A DNA stretch of 64,000 nucleotides from an uncultured Bacteroides sp. (GCA_902168085.1 CABHOP010000056.1:1-64000), one strand, 5' to 3'; counted from the stretch's first letter, positions 43,538 through 53,122 are shown. Numbers and translations are program-made. The notes: generated by a model from the sequence alone, not told the origin.

Positions 43538-44242
43538 ATGGATGTACAAAATATAGCTAGTCATTTTAAAGGTAGCTTCATCACGCCCTGGGAAGCGATA
43601 GCGGGGAAACTGAAAGGTATCAAAGCCTTTGTGTTCGATTGGGATGGGGTGTTCAATAACGGGATGAAAGATGAAAAAGGCTCCAGTCCGTTTAGCGAAG
43701 TAGACTCTATGGGTACGAACCTCTTACGCTTCGATCATTACCTGCTGAATGGCCATAACCCTGTGTTTGCAGTGATATCAGGTGAGCATAACAAAGCTGC
43801 TGCATCGCTGGCCAGGCGCGAGCATTTTCACGCATTGTACAGCGGCATACGTTTTAAGGTGGACGCTTTGAAGCATTTATGTGAAGCATGTAATATACAG
43901 CCATCGGAGGTAGCTTTCTTTTTTGATGACGTACTCGACCTGTCGGTAGCTATGCAATGCGGCCTGCGTATTATGATACCACGTGCGTGCAACCCCTTAA
44001 TGGTGGAATATGCTGTACAGCAAAATATGGTAGATTACCTGACGGCATGTGAAGGTGGAAACGGCGCCGTACGCGAAGCTGTAGAATTGCTGACAGGCCT
44101 GGGTGGGAGATATGCCGACGTGCTGACACAGCGTATGAACTTTACGGAAACCTACCAGGCATATTTTGCAGAACGCAATGAGATACCGACGACCTTTTAC
44201 ACCATACAACAATCAACCATAACAGAAGACCAGAATATATGA
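43538..44242 (+). CDS. KdsC-like HAD phosphatase
   Basis: A 234-residue HAD protein similar to Kdo-8-phosphate phosphatase, which would release Kdo from Kdo 8-phosphate. The nucleophile region reads V-F-D-W-D-G-V-F-N-N-G, with F-A-V-I-S-G for motif II, the Lys in I-R-F-K-V-D-A-L-K, F-F-D-D-V-L-D-L-S for the metal Asp, and E-G-G-N-G-A-V-R-E-A-V-E-L-L as in KdsC. It is longer than usual (KdsC is about 170-190 residues), with ~30 extra residues at each end, so its exact substrate may differ. Its stop overlaps the kdsB start (ATGA). Confidence 0.78.
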   Translation: MDVQNIASHFKGSFITPWEAIAGKLKGIKAFVFDWDGVFNNGMKDEKGSSPFSEVDSMGTNLLRFDHYLLNGHNPVFAVISGEHNKAAASLARREHFHALYSGIRFKVDALKHLCEACNIQPSEVAFFFDDVLDLSVAMQCGLRIMIPRACNPLMVEYAVQQNMVDYLTACEGGNGAVREAVELLTGLGGRYADVLTQRMNFTETYQAYFAERNEIPTTFYTIQQSTITEDQNI

Positions 44243-44979
44243 TAGCAGGCATCATTCCCGCACGATATGCATCCACACGTTTTCCTGGTAAACCGTTGAT
44301 AGACATTAAAGGCAAAACCATGATACAACGAGTGTATGACCAGGCGAGCCAAACACAATCGTTGGATATGGTGGTGGTAGCAACCGATGATGAGCGCATA
44401 TACCAGCATGTAAAAAGCTGGGGTGGTAATGCCGTTATGACCGCCGAACATCATCCAAGCGGTACAGACCGCTGCTGGGATGCTTTGCAACAAATCGACG
44501 GTAAATACGATTATGTTATCAATATTCAGGGAGATGAGCCTTTTATCGATCCATCGCAGATAGATACGCTGGCTGAAGTATTAAAGGATGGAAGTACGGA
44601 ACTGGCAACACTCATTATACCGGTAGATAACCACGAAGTACTGTTTGACATGGGTGAAGTAAAAGTAACGCTGAATGAAAATATGGAAGCACTATACTTT
44701 AGCCGTATGGTGATACCCTATATAAAAGGTGTAGCGCAGGAAGAGTGGCACAAACATTTTAACTACTTCCGCCATGTAGGTATGTATGCCTATCGCGTAG
44801 ATATACTGCAACAGGTAACACAACTGCCTGTATCATCGCTGGAAAAAGCAGAGTCGCTGGAACAACTGCGTTGGTTGGAAAAGGGATTTAAGATAAAATG
44901 TGCCGTTACTAATTTTGATAGCCACTGTATAGATGCGCCGGAAGATATAGAGAAGGTGCTACGATTAATGGATATTTAA
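44239..44979 (+). CDS. kdsB: CMP-Kdo/Kdo8N synthetase
   Basis: KdsB couples the sugar to CMP before transfer to lipid A; near KdnA/KdnB the likely substrate is Kdo8N. The 246-residue protein shows I-P-A-R-Y-A-S-T-R-F-P-G-K-P-L for CTP binding, V-A-T-D-D-E-R-I, H-P-S-G-T-D-R-C-W and N-I-Q-G-D-E-P-F-I with metal-binding Asp, all typical. It overlaps the kdsC-like gene by 4 nt, which indicates translational coupling. Confidence 0.94.
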   Translation: MIAGIIPARYASTRFPGKPLIDIKGKTMIQRVYDQASQTQSLDMVVVATDDERIYQHVKSWGGNAVMTAEHHPSGTDRCWDALQQIDGKYDYVINIQGDEPFIDPSQIDTLAEVLKDGSTELATLIIPVDNHEVLFDMGEVKVTLNENMEALYFSRMVIPYIKGVAQEEWHKHFNYFRHVGMYAYRVDILQQVTQLPVSSLEKAESLEQLRWLEKGFKIKCAVTNFDSHCIDAPEDIEKVLRLMDI

Positions 44980-44988
44980 AAAGAGATA

Positions 44989-45444
44989 ATGCTGCTGAAC
45001 GTAAGTTTCGGAATCTTTGCATTTCTTCCCCAAGGGTGGGTTTTCATGCTTTCTGTTATGTTGATAGAAAGCCTTCTGATGTCGCGCCTGTTAATGAAAA
45101 AATGGTTTGAGAGGCAAGCGTACAAAGCAGTTTTTGTATCGAATGTTGTTAGTGGTATTGTTGGCATTTTTGGTTCTATGTTGCTGAATGGCGGATGGTG
45201 GCTTGTTGTTTGGTTTCCGTGGGTGAGCCGTTACGAGGTTAAAACAAAGGCTGACTTTCAATGGTTAGCTGTTTATTACCTGTTCGCCTTTTTATTATCT
45301 GTGCTTATTGAATGGGTCTTCAATAATTTTCTGCTACGGCGCCATTATTCCAAAAGAAATATATTCAGAGCTACGGTAATAGTAAATGTTGTTAGTTATT
45401 TAATCGGGTCATTTATATTGTATGCCTACAGCTTTTATCGTTAA
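44989..45444 (+). CDS. multi-pass membrane protein, function unknown
   Basis: A 151-residue protein with about four membrane helices (roughly 7-30, 44-70, 91-110 and 124-148) and short charged loops. It starts 9 nt after kdsB and is probably the last gene of that operon. No known motif was found. A role in the cell envelope is suggested only by its position. It ends convergently with the next gene, with a 4-nt overlap. Confidence 0.65.
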   Translation: MLLNVSFGIFAFLPQGWVFMLSVMLIESLLMSRLLMKKWFERQAYKAVFVSNVVSGIVGIFGSMLLNGGWWLVVWFPWVSRYEVKTKADFQWLAVYYLFAFLLSVLIEWVFNNFLLRRHYSKRNIFRATVIVNVVSYLIGSFILYAYSFYR

Positions 45445-46496
45445 GGCAATAATTCCCAACCTATTTTTTTAAAGTGAGATACGGCGAACTGCTTGTCGTT
45501 TGTCAGGTCGGCAGCATCGCCGTGTAGTATGGTGCTGTAATACCTGATGGCAGCAGGCTTGGCAGGTTGCCTGCCCGGTATGGATAGGAAGTTGCTATGG
45601 CCACGGTCTACCAGCGTATTGAAGTTGACATAGATAGCTTTCCTGCTGATATTCCTTACCGGCTTTTGTCCCAACTGTATCTTTTTACTGGCCAGGTAAG
45701 CACCGCCTAAAGTGAAATCGTTGTTGTTATAGTTTACATAAATGCGTTTAGCAAAGGCTATTTTGTTTATCCATTTTTTATGGCCCCGGCGTGGTACACA
45801 AGGGGCGTTCAGTACCAGGTTTTCTACCCACACCTTGTCATTTATTGGTGCCAGCATATGGTGTTTTACCAACTGCCTTATAACATGATTACCCATACTG
45901 TGATATAGCATCGTAAGCTTGCCGGTTCCCATTTTCTTTTCCGTGCGTAGCTGCATTACGTTCTTAAAAGCATCTCCAAAATCGAGATAGGCCGTGCTGG
46001 CATTGCCGATGGCAAAAAAGTAATTGCCCAATTGCTTTTTGGTGGTGCTGATGCTGGGGTAATCGAAGAGGATGACATTCAGTTTGTATTGTCCGGCTAC
46101 CGTCAATCCGCGTGCCAGGTCGGAAGTGAATAGCTTGCCCATACCCTCGGTATACAGCAGCCAGTCATTGTTAATATCCGGTACATATTTAAGTGCTTCC
46201 CCGAGGCTATTAACAGGTAATACATTCCATTTGCCATCGTGGGTAAAGACGAAGAAGTAATGTAATTTTTCACCATCACGCTCTTCGCTCATATAGCGCA
46301 GGCTATCGGTGCTTGTTTTGCGGTTGCTGATAACAATTAAGCAAGTATCGGTAGCAGATAACTTGTGTGCCGGCATTTCAGATATACGTGGCGCATGTAT
46401 CCATGCAGCTTCGCTATTGAAATTGCCTATAGGGTTGGGTTGTGCCATAGAAACCAGCGGTAGCAGAAAAAAAGCCAGAAGAAATAAGTAGCGCAT
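45441..46496 (-). CDS. secreted alpha/beta-hydrolase-like protein
   Basis: A 351-residue exported protein with a signal peptide (M-R-Y-L-F..., cleavage near S-M-A-Q, residue 18). It seems to have an alpha/beta hydrolase fold: the strand V-I-L-F-D-Y-P-S and the nucleophile elbow M-L-Y-H-S-M-G-N-H (H-x-S-x-G-N rather than G-x-S-x-G), with an Asp region and a late G-H-S-N-F-L where the catalytic His may lie. This variant elbow is seen in DUF900-type hydrolases. The substrate is unknown. It is a single-gene unit. Confidence 0.65.
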   Translation of the reverse strand: MRYLFLLAFFLLPLVSMAQPNPIGNFNSEAAWIHAPRISEMPAHKLSATDTCLIVISNRKTSTDSLRYMSEERDGEKLHYFFVFTHDGKWNVLPVNSLGEALKYVPDINNDWLLYTEGMGKLFTSDLARGLTVAGQYKLNVILFDYPSISTTKKQLGNYFFAIGNASTAYLDFGDAFKNVMQLRTEKKMGTGKLTMLYHSMGNHVIRQLVKHHMLAPINDKVWVENLVLNAPCVPRRGHKKWINKIAFAKRIYVNYNNNDFTLGGAYLASKKIQLGQKPVRNISRKAIYVNFNTLVDRGHSNFLSIPGRQPAKPAAIRYYSTILHGDAADLTNDKQFAVSHFKKIGWELLP

Positions 46497-46607
46497 AACG
46501 TATCAACGAACTTAAGCATAAAAAGGTTTATTTGCTCACCCGCTATGGGTTATAGGATTCTGCATAATTATCAATAATTTCAGCCCTCGCAAATTGTAAT
46601 CCTTTTC

Positions 46608-48833
46608 ATGTTTATGAAATATCAAAAATATCTTGCCATTGCAGGTGCGTGTCTTCTGGCATTGCATGCAGATGCGCAGAAGACACATTTCACGATAGCC
46701 GAGGCTACCAATGGCATGGCCACCACGCTGGCACCCAAAGGGTTGAAACAAGCTGGCTGGGAGCCGGGTACCAATAAACTGTATTTTGCAGCGAATGATG
46801 CATGGGTGTCTATGAGTTTTCCATCAAAGAAAACAGATACCGTGCTGCGCCTGTCGGAAATGAATGCGATAGCAGGCAATAAGCTGAAAGCCCTACCTAC
46901 TTTTAAATGGCTGGATAAAGGCTATGCCTATTACCGGGATGGCAACGAGCTGAAGAAAGGCACGAAAACAGCCGCAGGCTACATATGGGAGCAATGGGCC
47001 ACACTGCCCGACAACGCAGAGAATATGGTGGTGGATAAAAGCCTGAACATAGCCTATACGCGCGATAATAACCTGTACCTATATACAAAAGATAAAAGAA
47101 CACTGATCGTGACCGATGATAAGGATAAGAACATCCTAAACGGGCAGGCAGTGCACCGCAATGAATTTGGTATAGATGGAGGCATCTTTTTTTCACCGCA
47201 AGGTAATTACCTGGCTTACTACCATATGGACCAGACGATGGTGAAAGATTACCCGGTTATCAACTGGCTGGAGATACCGGCTAAGAATACCAATGTAAAA
47301 TACCCTATGGCAGGCGGCACATCGCACGAAGTGCAGGTGCGCGTGTTCAACCCTACTACCGGCAATACGGTGACCATCCAAACAGAAGGCCCGAAAGACC
47401 AATACCTAACATCGGTAAGCTGGAGCCCTGATGAGCAGTATATATTTATAGCTGTGCTGAACCGTGACCAGGACCATATGTGGCTGAATAAATACAGTGC
47501 GAAAACCGGGGCCTTCGTAAAAACGCTGTTTGAAGAAGCAAATGATAAATATGTGGAGCCACAACATGGCATCACCTTCCTACCCAATAGCAATGATGAA
47601 TTTTTGTGGTGGAGCCAGCGCGATGGCTATATGCACCTGTATCGCTACAATACCAATGGCCGCCTGCTGAACCAGGTGACAAAAGGCAAATGGATAGTGA
47701 ACACGATAGTGGGCATGAATGAAGCACAGCAACAAGTGCTGATAGAAGCCACGAAAGAATCAGCAAAAGAAAAGCATAGCTACGCCGTGAACTGGAATAC
47801 AGGAAAGCTGAAACGCATAGATGCGGAAGAAGGCTGGCATACTGCAGTACCTAATGAAAGCGGCGAGTATGTATATGATGTGTTTAGTGCCGGTGGAATA
47901 GTTGAAAACCCTGCTAAGCATGTAGTCATAAACGGCAAGTTGACTAAAATCAATCCAGATATAGCAGTACCACCAGTTGTAAAACGTAGCCAGGTAGTAG
48001 CTGTGAATTCTAATTATACTCACGTATTGGTAGAATCGCCGAACACACTGGCTGATTACGACCGCCCGGAAATAAGAAACATTACGCTGACCGCTAATGA
48101 TGGTACGCCACTATATGGCAAGTTGGTGCTGCCGGTGAACTTTGATGCGAAAAAGAAATATCCAACCATCGTGTATCTATACAATGGGCCGCATGTGCAG
48201 CTAATAAAAAATACTTTCCCTGAAAGCGGCAATCTGTGGTACGAGTATATGGCGCAGCGCGGTTATGTAGTTTTCAGTATGGACGGGCGTGGCAGCAGCA
48301 ACCGCGGTTACAAATTTGAGAGCGCGACATTTGGACAACTAGGTACTGTAGAAATGGAAGACCAGATGAAGGGTGTGAGCTACCTACAGTCGTTGTCATT
48401 TATAGATAGCAAGCGTATGGGCATACACGGCTGGAGCTTTGGTGGTTTTATGACCACATCATTCATGCTGCGCAAGCCCGATGTATTTAAAGTAGGGGTG
48501 GCCGGTGGGCCGGTTATGGACTGGAAGATGTATGAAATAATGTACACCGAACGCTACATGAATACGCCGGAACAAAACCCTAAAGGTTATGAAGATGCCA
48601 ACCTGCTGAGCAAAGCGAAAAATCTGAAAGGAAAACTAATGCTGATACACGGCACAGATGATGCTACCGTGGTATGGCAGCATTCTATCGACTTCCTGAA
48701 AAAAACGGTAGATGATAATATACAGGTAGACTACTTTGTATATCCCGGATATGAACATAATGTGCGCGGTAAAGACCGCGTGCACCTGATGCAAAAGATA
48801 AGTGACTATTTTGATCTGCATCTGAAACCATAA
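46608..48833 (+). CDS. S9 family prolyl oligopeptidase (DPP IV type)
   Basis: A 741-residue exported peptidase of the dipeptidyl-peptidase IV group, which removes N-terminal dipeptides after Pro or Ala. A signal peptide (cleavage near A-D-A-Q, residue 24) is followed by a beta-propeller N-domain and a C-terminal alpha/beta hydrolase. The triad can be placed as Ser610 (G-W-S-F-G-G), an Asp in H-G-T-D-D-A-T (684/685) and His717 (G-Y-E-H-N-V-R-G). A start two codons later (46614) is equally possible. A strong terminator follows directly behind the stop. Confidence 0.91.
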   Translation: MFMKYQKYLAIAGACLLALHADAQKTHFTIAEATNGMATTLAPKGLKQAGWEPGTNKLYFAANDAWVSMSFPSKKTDTVLRLSEMNAIAGNKLKALPTFKWLDKGYAYYRDGNELKKGTKTAAGYIWEQWATLPDNAENMVVDKSLNIAYTRDNNLYLYTKDKRTLIVTDDKDKNILNGQAVHRNEFGIDGGIFFSPQGNYLAYYHMDQTMVKDYPVINWLEIPAKNTNVKYPMAGGTSHEVQVRVFNPTTGNTVTIQTEGPKDQYLTSVSWSPDEQYIFIAVLNRDQDHMWLNKYSAKTGAFVKTLFEEANDKYVEPQHGITFLPNSNDEFLWWSQRDGYMHLYRYNTNGRLLNQVTKGKWIVNTIVGMNEAQQQVLIEATKESAKEKHSYAVNWNTGKLKRIDAEEGWHTAVPNESGEYVYDVFSAGGIVENPAKHVVINGKLTKINPDIAVPPVVKRSQVVAVNSNYTHVLVESPNTLADYDRPEIRNITLTANDGTPLYGKLVLPVNFDAKKKYPTIVYLYNGPHVQLIKNTFPESGNLWYEYMAQRGYVVFSMDGRGSSNRGYKFESATFGQLGTVEMEDQMKGVSYLQSLSFIDSKRMGIHGWSFGGFMTTSFMLRKPDVFKVGVAGGPVMDWKMYEIMYTERYMNTPEQNPKGYEDANLLSKAKNLKGKLMLIHGTDDATVVWQHSIDFLKKTVDDNIQVDYFVYPGYEHNVRGKDRVHLMQKISDYFDLHLKP

Positions 48834-48860
48834 ATAAAGCCCCGCATTACGGGGCTTTAT
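48834..48860 (+). terminator. intrinsic terminator after the S9 peptidase gene
   Basis: An eleven-pair stem (ATAAAGCCCCG 48834-48844 with CGGGGCTTTAT 48850-48860) and five-base loop begins one base after the stop codon. Confidence 0.9.
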
Positions 48861-48875
48861 TATTTAACTTTAGTT

Positions 48876-49525
48876 ATGCGATTCCTCTTACTATTAATAT
48901 TGTCGGTTGTATGTTGTTTTATAACTAAAGCACAAATAACTATAAAACCTTATTTCCCTGAACAAGATGCAAAAAAGATTATAGCAGGTGAAACAAACAC
49001 TTATATAATAAAAGGTATCCCTCGCAATGCACAACTTAAAATGAATGCAACAATAAAACGTTTGGATGACACAACATATCAAATGTACAAAGGCCCTCTG
49101 ATTTGCAATAGTGACAATATGATACGTTAAAGGTGTTTTCGAAAAATGAATTGATTATTGAAAAGATATTTAGGATTGAGAAGTCTGCTAGGGTGCCCAA
49201 TCCTATATTAATAATAGGCAATGACCCATGTAAAAAAGTCTGGACAAATAAAGACTTTTTAGGTATCGTGTTTCTGAGTGTTTATCCTGAAGCTTTAGGA
49301 TGTAAAGTAGATAGTTTTGAATGGTCTATTGTGCCCAAAAGGGGTGAAACTATCGGCCCTTTTCATGTGAAAGGGAACAAATTTACAGGAGAGACATGGG
49401 AAAGGGCAAGGAAGCATTTCAAGGAAGATAGAATATACATCGAAGCATATTGTAGTGGCTGTAACCAGCCACTACAATATAAGAGTACATACACTCTTGG
49501 ATTGAAACTGGTATATGAAAAATAA
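48876..49525 (+). pseudogene. small secreted GldM-C-like protein gene, frameshifted
   Basis: A first part (48876-49130, 84 codons) has a signal peptide ending in I-T-K-A-Q and stops at TAA 49128-49130. A second part (from about 49115 to 49525, -1 frame) has no start of its own and continues as Y-D-T-L-K-V-F-S-K-N-E-L. Adding one T at the A-A-T-A-T-G-A-T site (about 49117-49122) would join them into one protein of ~216 residues. The second part (I-F-R-I-E-K-S-A-R-V-P-N-P-I and V-D-S-F-E-W) recalls the C-terminal domains of the gliding/T9SS protein GldM (F-R-V-K-R-I-P-D-P). It is probably a frameshifted gene or a base-calling error. Confidence 0.6.
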
Positions 49526-49650
49526 CATTGTACAAAGTACAGTTATTTTTGTTTTAATCTTAAAGAATATCGTTGCGTCAATATATTCGATATAACACCT
49601 TTTATTTTTCGCCTTGTTTGTTGCTTTCTTATTTATAAGTGCAGGCTCAT

Positions 49651-50382
49651 TTACAATTCCACGTTCTTAATTCCTAATACATCCCTCATTTCAAAAATGC
49701 CTTTCTTACCATAGATGTATTCAGCGGCTAGTACAGCACCCATGGCAAAACCCTTTCGGTTGTGAGCAGTGTGGATGATCTCTATTTCGTCAATTTCAGA
49801 GCTGTATTTTACATTGTGTGTACCGGGTACATTCTCTATACGGTGCGCAATAATGGGGAAAGCTTCGGGGTTATCCGTGCTTTCTTTTGCCCAATGCTTT
49901 TTGCGCTTCATGTTTTCCAGTATCTGCTCGGCAATGGTGATGGCCGTGCCGCTGGGGGCATCTTTCTTTTGGGTATGGTGTGTTTCTTCTACCGTTACAT
50001 TATAGTCAGGTTGCTCATCCATGAGCGATGCCAGTATCTTGTTTATCTCGAAGAAGATATTAACACCTATGCTGAAATTGGAGGCAGGCAAAAATGCGCA
50101 ACCCATTTCTACGGCTTTCATTTTAGCGTGAGAAATACCATCATTCCAGCCCGTAGAGCCACATACTACCGATACACCTGCTTCAAAACACTTCATCACA
50201 TTCTCTTCCGCAGCTTCGGGGTTGGTAAATTCTATAGCCACATCGCTCATGCGCAGGTTGTCGGGTGTCATCTCGTGCCTGTTGCTGCTGCTGATGCGCA
50301 GTGTGATATGGTGGCCGCGTTCTATGGCTATTTCTTCAATGGCTTTACCCATTTTGCCATATCCTATTAGTGCTATGTTCAT
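49651..50382 (-). CDS. dapB: 4-hydroxy-tetrahydrodipicolinate reductase
   Basis: DapB makes tetrahydrodipicolinate for lysine and meso-diaminopimelate, hence for peptidoglycan. The 243-residue protein begins M-N-I-A-L-I-G-Y-G-K-M-G-K-A (nucleotide-binding loop) and has E-E-T-H-H-T-Q-K-K-D-A-P-S-G-T-A, the catalytic His/Lys signature of DapB. An upstream in-frame ATG at 50463 would add 27 unlike residues and overlap the upstream gene, so the start at 50382 was chosen. It begins 4 nt after the stop of the UbiA-like gene. Confidence 0.95.
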   Translation of the reverse strand: MNIALIGYGKMGKAIEEIAIERGHHITLRISSSNRHEMTPDNLRMSDVAIEFTNPEAAEENVMKCFEAGVSVVCGSTGWNDGISHAKMKAVEMGCAFLPASNFSIGVNIFFEINKILASLMDEQPDYNVTVEETHHTQKKDAPSGTAITIAEQILENMKRKKHWAKESTDNPEAFPIIAHRIENVPGTHNVKYSSEIDEIEIIHTAHNRKGFAMGAVLAAEYIYGKKGIFEMRDVLGIKNVEL

Positions 50383-50386
50383 GTAG

Positions 50387-51271
50387 TTACTGTATAAAGA
50401 ATGAAAGGATGGTGAAGATGGCAAAAATGATGCTGGCGATGCCATTGGTATTGGCAAATGCAATGCCTACTTTGCTCAGGTCGTTGGGCTTTACCAGTAT
50501 ATGCTGGTAGGTAAGCAGGCCTATGAATATGGCTGCACCTATCCAGTATACAAAATTGAATTCACCTACCACACCTGCTGCTATCACGAAAATGGCAGAG
50601 CCAACATGCAATATGTTGGATACATTCAGTGCGCCTTTAATGCCCAGTGCTGCGGGTATAGAGTGCAGCTTCTGGCTTTTGTCAAAGTCTTCATCCTGCA
50701 AGGCATATATGATATCGAAGCCAGATACCCATGTCAATACGATGAGCGAAAACAATACAGGCAGCAACTCAAATACACCCGTAACAGCGAGGTATGAACC
50801 TATGGGTGACAATGAAAGTCCGACACCAAGTACAATATGGCACAGCGCCGTGATGCGCTTGGTGTAGCTGTAAAACAGTATCACAAAAAGTGCTACTACA
50901 GAAAGGTACAGCACCATGGTATTGATAAAGTACGTAGTGACGATAAACAGGATGCAGTTCACTATCGTAAATGCCAGTGCATGCTGCGGCTTGATGATAC
51001 CCGCTGGTATTTCGCGCTTAGCGGTGCGTGGGTTCATAGCATCAAACTTCCTGTCGAGGTAGCGGTTGAATGCCATAGCCGCTGTGCGTGCAAAAACCAT
51101 GCACAGCAATACTTTTACAAAAAGCCCCCATTCAAAACTATGCCCTTCGCGCACTACTGCCAGTGTAAAACCGATCATGGCAAAGGGCAATGCAAATACC
51201 GTGTGGCTGAATTTTATCAGCGACAGGTAGTTTTTGATATGCTGTCCTAAAGACATGTTTGCTGTTGTCAT
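50387..51271 (-). CDS. UbiA-family prenyltransferase (4-hydroxybenzoate/MqnP type)
   Basis: A 294-residue integral membrane prenyltransferase with about eight helices. It has the first Asp-rich motif in N-R-Y-L-D-R-K-F-D-A-M-N-P-R-T and the second in Q-D-E-D-F-D-K-S-Q-K-L-H-S-I-P. Such enzymes attach a polyprenyl chain to an aromatic acid; in organisms with the futalosine menaquinone route the family member is MqnP, which fits a Bacteroidota cell, but the exact substrate is not shown. Its start overlaps the end of the DUF1573 gene by 4 nt, and dapB follows after 4 nt. Confidence 0.87.
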   Translation of the reverse strand: MTTANMSLGQHIKNYLSLIKFSHTVFALPFAMIGFTLAVVREGHSFEWGLFVKVLLCMVFARTAAMAFNRYLDRKFDAMNPRTAKREIPAGIIKPQHALAFTIVNCILFIVTTYFINTMVLYLSVVALFVILFYSYTKRITALCHIVLGVGLSLSPIGSYLAVTGVFELLPVLFSLIVLTWVSGFDIIYALQDEDFDKSQKLHSIPAALGIKGALNVSNILHVGSAIFVIAAGVVGEFNFVYWIGAAIFIGLLTYQHILVKPNDLSKVGIAFANTNGIASIIFAIFTILSFFIQ

Positions 51272-51768
51272 TTTACTACATCTACATCAAAGCCAATAGA
51301 AATAGACTCTGCCTGGGCATTAGAGTATATCAACACGTTCTTTTGCTGGTGGCCCTCGCGGTTCTTACTGTTAAACTCTACTACGATGTCGCCTTCTCCT
51401 TGTGGAGGGATCGGTTCTTTCGGATAAGCAGGCACTGTGCAACCACAGGAGGCTACGGCATTTGATATCAGTAGTGGCTGATCGCCTGTATTCTTGAAAT
51501 GGTAAGCATGTTTTACTACTTCACCTTCTTTAATAGTGCCAAAACTGTGCTTGGTTTCTGTGAATTCAATAGTGGTTTTAGGCATGGCACGCATTTCATT
51601 CTCGCGACGTTGCTCTTCACTCAGGCTTTCTTTATGCTCATGGCCCTTGCCTATGCCGTATTTATTGAAGAGCGCTGTGCTGCTCACACCGCTCAGTTCT
51701 ACCAGCGCGATGGTGAATGCAGAAAGTGTGAGTATGGTAAGTAATACTGTTTTTAATTGCGGATTCAT
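51268..51768 (-). CDS. DUF1573 domain protein, membrane-anchored
   Basis: A 166-residue protein with an N-terminal hydrophobic helix (about 6-27) and an immunoglobulin-like DUF1573 domain: H-S-F-G-T-I-K-E-G-E-V-V, F-K-N-T-G-D-Q-P-L-L-I-S-N and S-C-G-C-T-V-P-A-Y-P. The family is common in the Bacteroidota and located outside the cytoplasm; its function is unknown. It is the first gene of the operon with the UbiA-like prenyltransferase and dapB. Confidence 0.86.
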   Translation of the reverse strand: MNPQLKTVLLTILTLSAFTIALVELSGVSSTALFNKYGIGKGHEHKESLSEEQRRENEMRAMPKTTIEFTETKHSFGTIKEGEVVKHAYHFKNTGDQPLLISNAVASCGCTVPAYPKEPIPPQGEGDIVVEFNSKNREGHQQKNVLIYSNAQAESISIGFDVDVVK

Positions 51769-51792
51769 TACTGTATTGTTTAGCTATAATGG

Positions 51793-53043
51793 TTAACTGT
51801 TTTCTTCCCAAACCTGCGCCAGGTGCACCAGTGTTTCCACTGCTTTCTCCATATCCTGCACACTTACATATTCCTGCTTGCTGTGTATGCCCATTTCCCC
51901 GGTAAACAAATTAGGACATGGCAACCCCATGAATGACAGGCGTGAACCGTCTGTACCGCCACGCACACTCATGCGTTGTGCCTGCATACCTGCACGCTTA
52001 TAGGCTTCTTCTGCATAGTCCATCACCTGCGGGTGTTTGTCCAATACTTCTTTCATGTTACGGTATTGCTCCCTTATCACAAACTCTGTCGTTACGCCCG
52101 GAAACTCTTTCACCGTTTCATCTACCAGCCTGCGCAGCCTTTCTTCGTGTGTAGCCAACATAGGGGTATCAAAATCGCGGATGATGAATTGTACCGTAGC
52201 TTTTTCCAACACACCTTCCATGTGTACAGGATGCACGAAGCCTTGCATGCCATCGGTAGTTTCAGGGCACCATTCATTGCGTGGCAGTTTATCTACAAAG
52301 GCAGCTGCAGCTTTTATAGCGCTCACCATTTTGCCTTTAGCATAGCCCGGGTGTGCGCTGATACCATGGAAGGTTACCGAAACGCCATCGGCGCTAAAGG
52401 TTTCCCCTTCCAGGTGAGCACGTTCGCCACCATCCAGTGTGTAGCCAAATTGCGCCCCCAGCTTTTGCATATCCACTTTGTTTACACCACGCCCCACTTC
52501 TTCATCAGGTGTAAAGAGGATGCGAATAGTGCCATGTGGTATTTCAGGGTGCTGTATAAGATAATTAGCAAGGTCCATAATAATGGCAACGCCTGCCTTG
52601 TCATCGGCACCCAGCAAGGTAGTGCCCGATGCAGTTATGATATCATCACCTATCCTTTCTTTCAGGTAAGGGTGTTCTTTGGTTGTAATAACTACAGTAG
52701 GGTCATCTGGAAGTATGATGTCTTTACCATCGTAATTCTTATGCAGTATAGGTTTTACACCGGCACCGCTACAGTCGGGTGCCGTGTCTACGTGCGAGCA
52801 GTAGCACAATACCGGTACGTTTTTAGATGATGTAGCCGGTATGGTAGCATATACATATCCATGTTCATCCAGTTCGGCATCCTGTATGCCAATGGCTTTC
52901 AGTTCCTGTATCAGTATTCGGCTCAGGTCTTTTTGTTTTTCGGTAGAGGGTTGGGTGGGTGATGCAGGGTCACTCTGTGTATCTACCTGCACATAACGCA
53001 TAAATCTTTCGGCTGCTGTATGCGTGTAATTGGATAATCCCAT
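51793..53043 (-). CDS. pepT: peptidase T
   Basis: PepT is a cytoplasmic M20-family aminotripeptidase that removes the N-terminal residue of tripeptides. From Met at 53043 the protein is 416 residues, close to the usual length; a Met ten codons upstream adds an unlike leader. Metal ligands appear in S-H-V-D-T-A-P-D, L-G-A-D-D-K-A-G, T-P-D-E-E-V-G-R-G and the later R-G-G-T-D-G-S-R-L-S. It is transcribed alone, away from marC. Confidence 0.94.
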   Translation of the reverse strand: MGLSNYTHTAAERFMRYVQVDTQSDPASPTQPSTEKQKDLSRILIQELKAIGIQDAELDEHGYVYATIPATSSKNVPVLCYCSHVDTAPDCSGAGVKPILHKNYDGKDIILPDDPTVVITTKEHPYLKERIGDDIITASGTTLLGADDKAGVAIIMDLANYLIQHPEIPHGTIRILFTPDEEVGRGVNKVDMQKLGAQFGYTLDGGERAHLEGETFSADGVSVTFHGISAHPGYAKGKMVSAIKAAAAFVDKLPRNEWCPETTDGMQGFVHPVHMEGVLEKATVQFIIRDFDTPMLATHEERLRRLVDETVKEFPGVTTEFVIREQYRNMKEVLDKHPQVMDYAEEAYKRAGMQAQRMSVRGGTDGSRLSFMGLPCPNLFTGEMGIHSKQEYVSVQDMEKAVETLVHLAQVWEENS

Positions 53044-53122
53044 ATTGGCTGTTTGAGGGCGTAAAAATAGCAATATGCACTGTACTTTGACATAGATACC
53101 ATCGATACCTCGGGCAAAAGTG

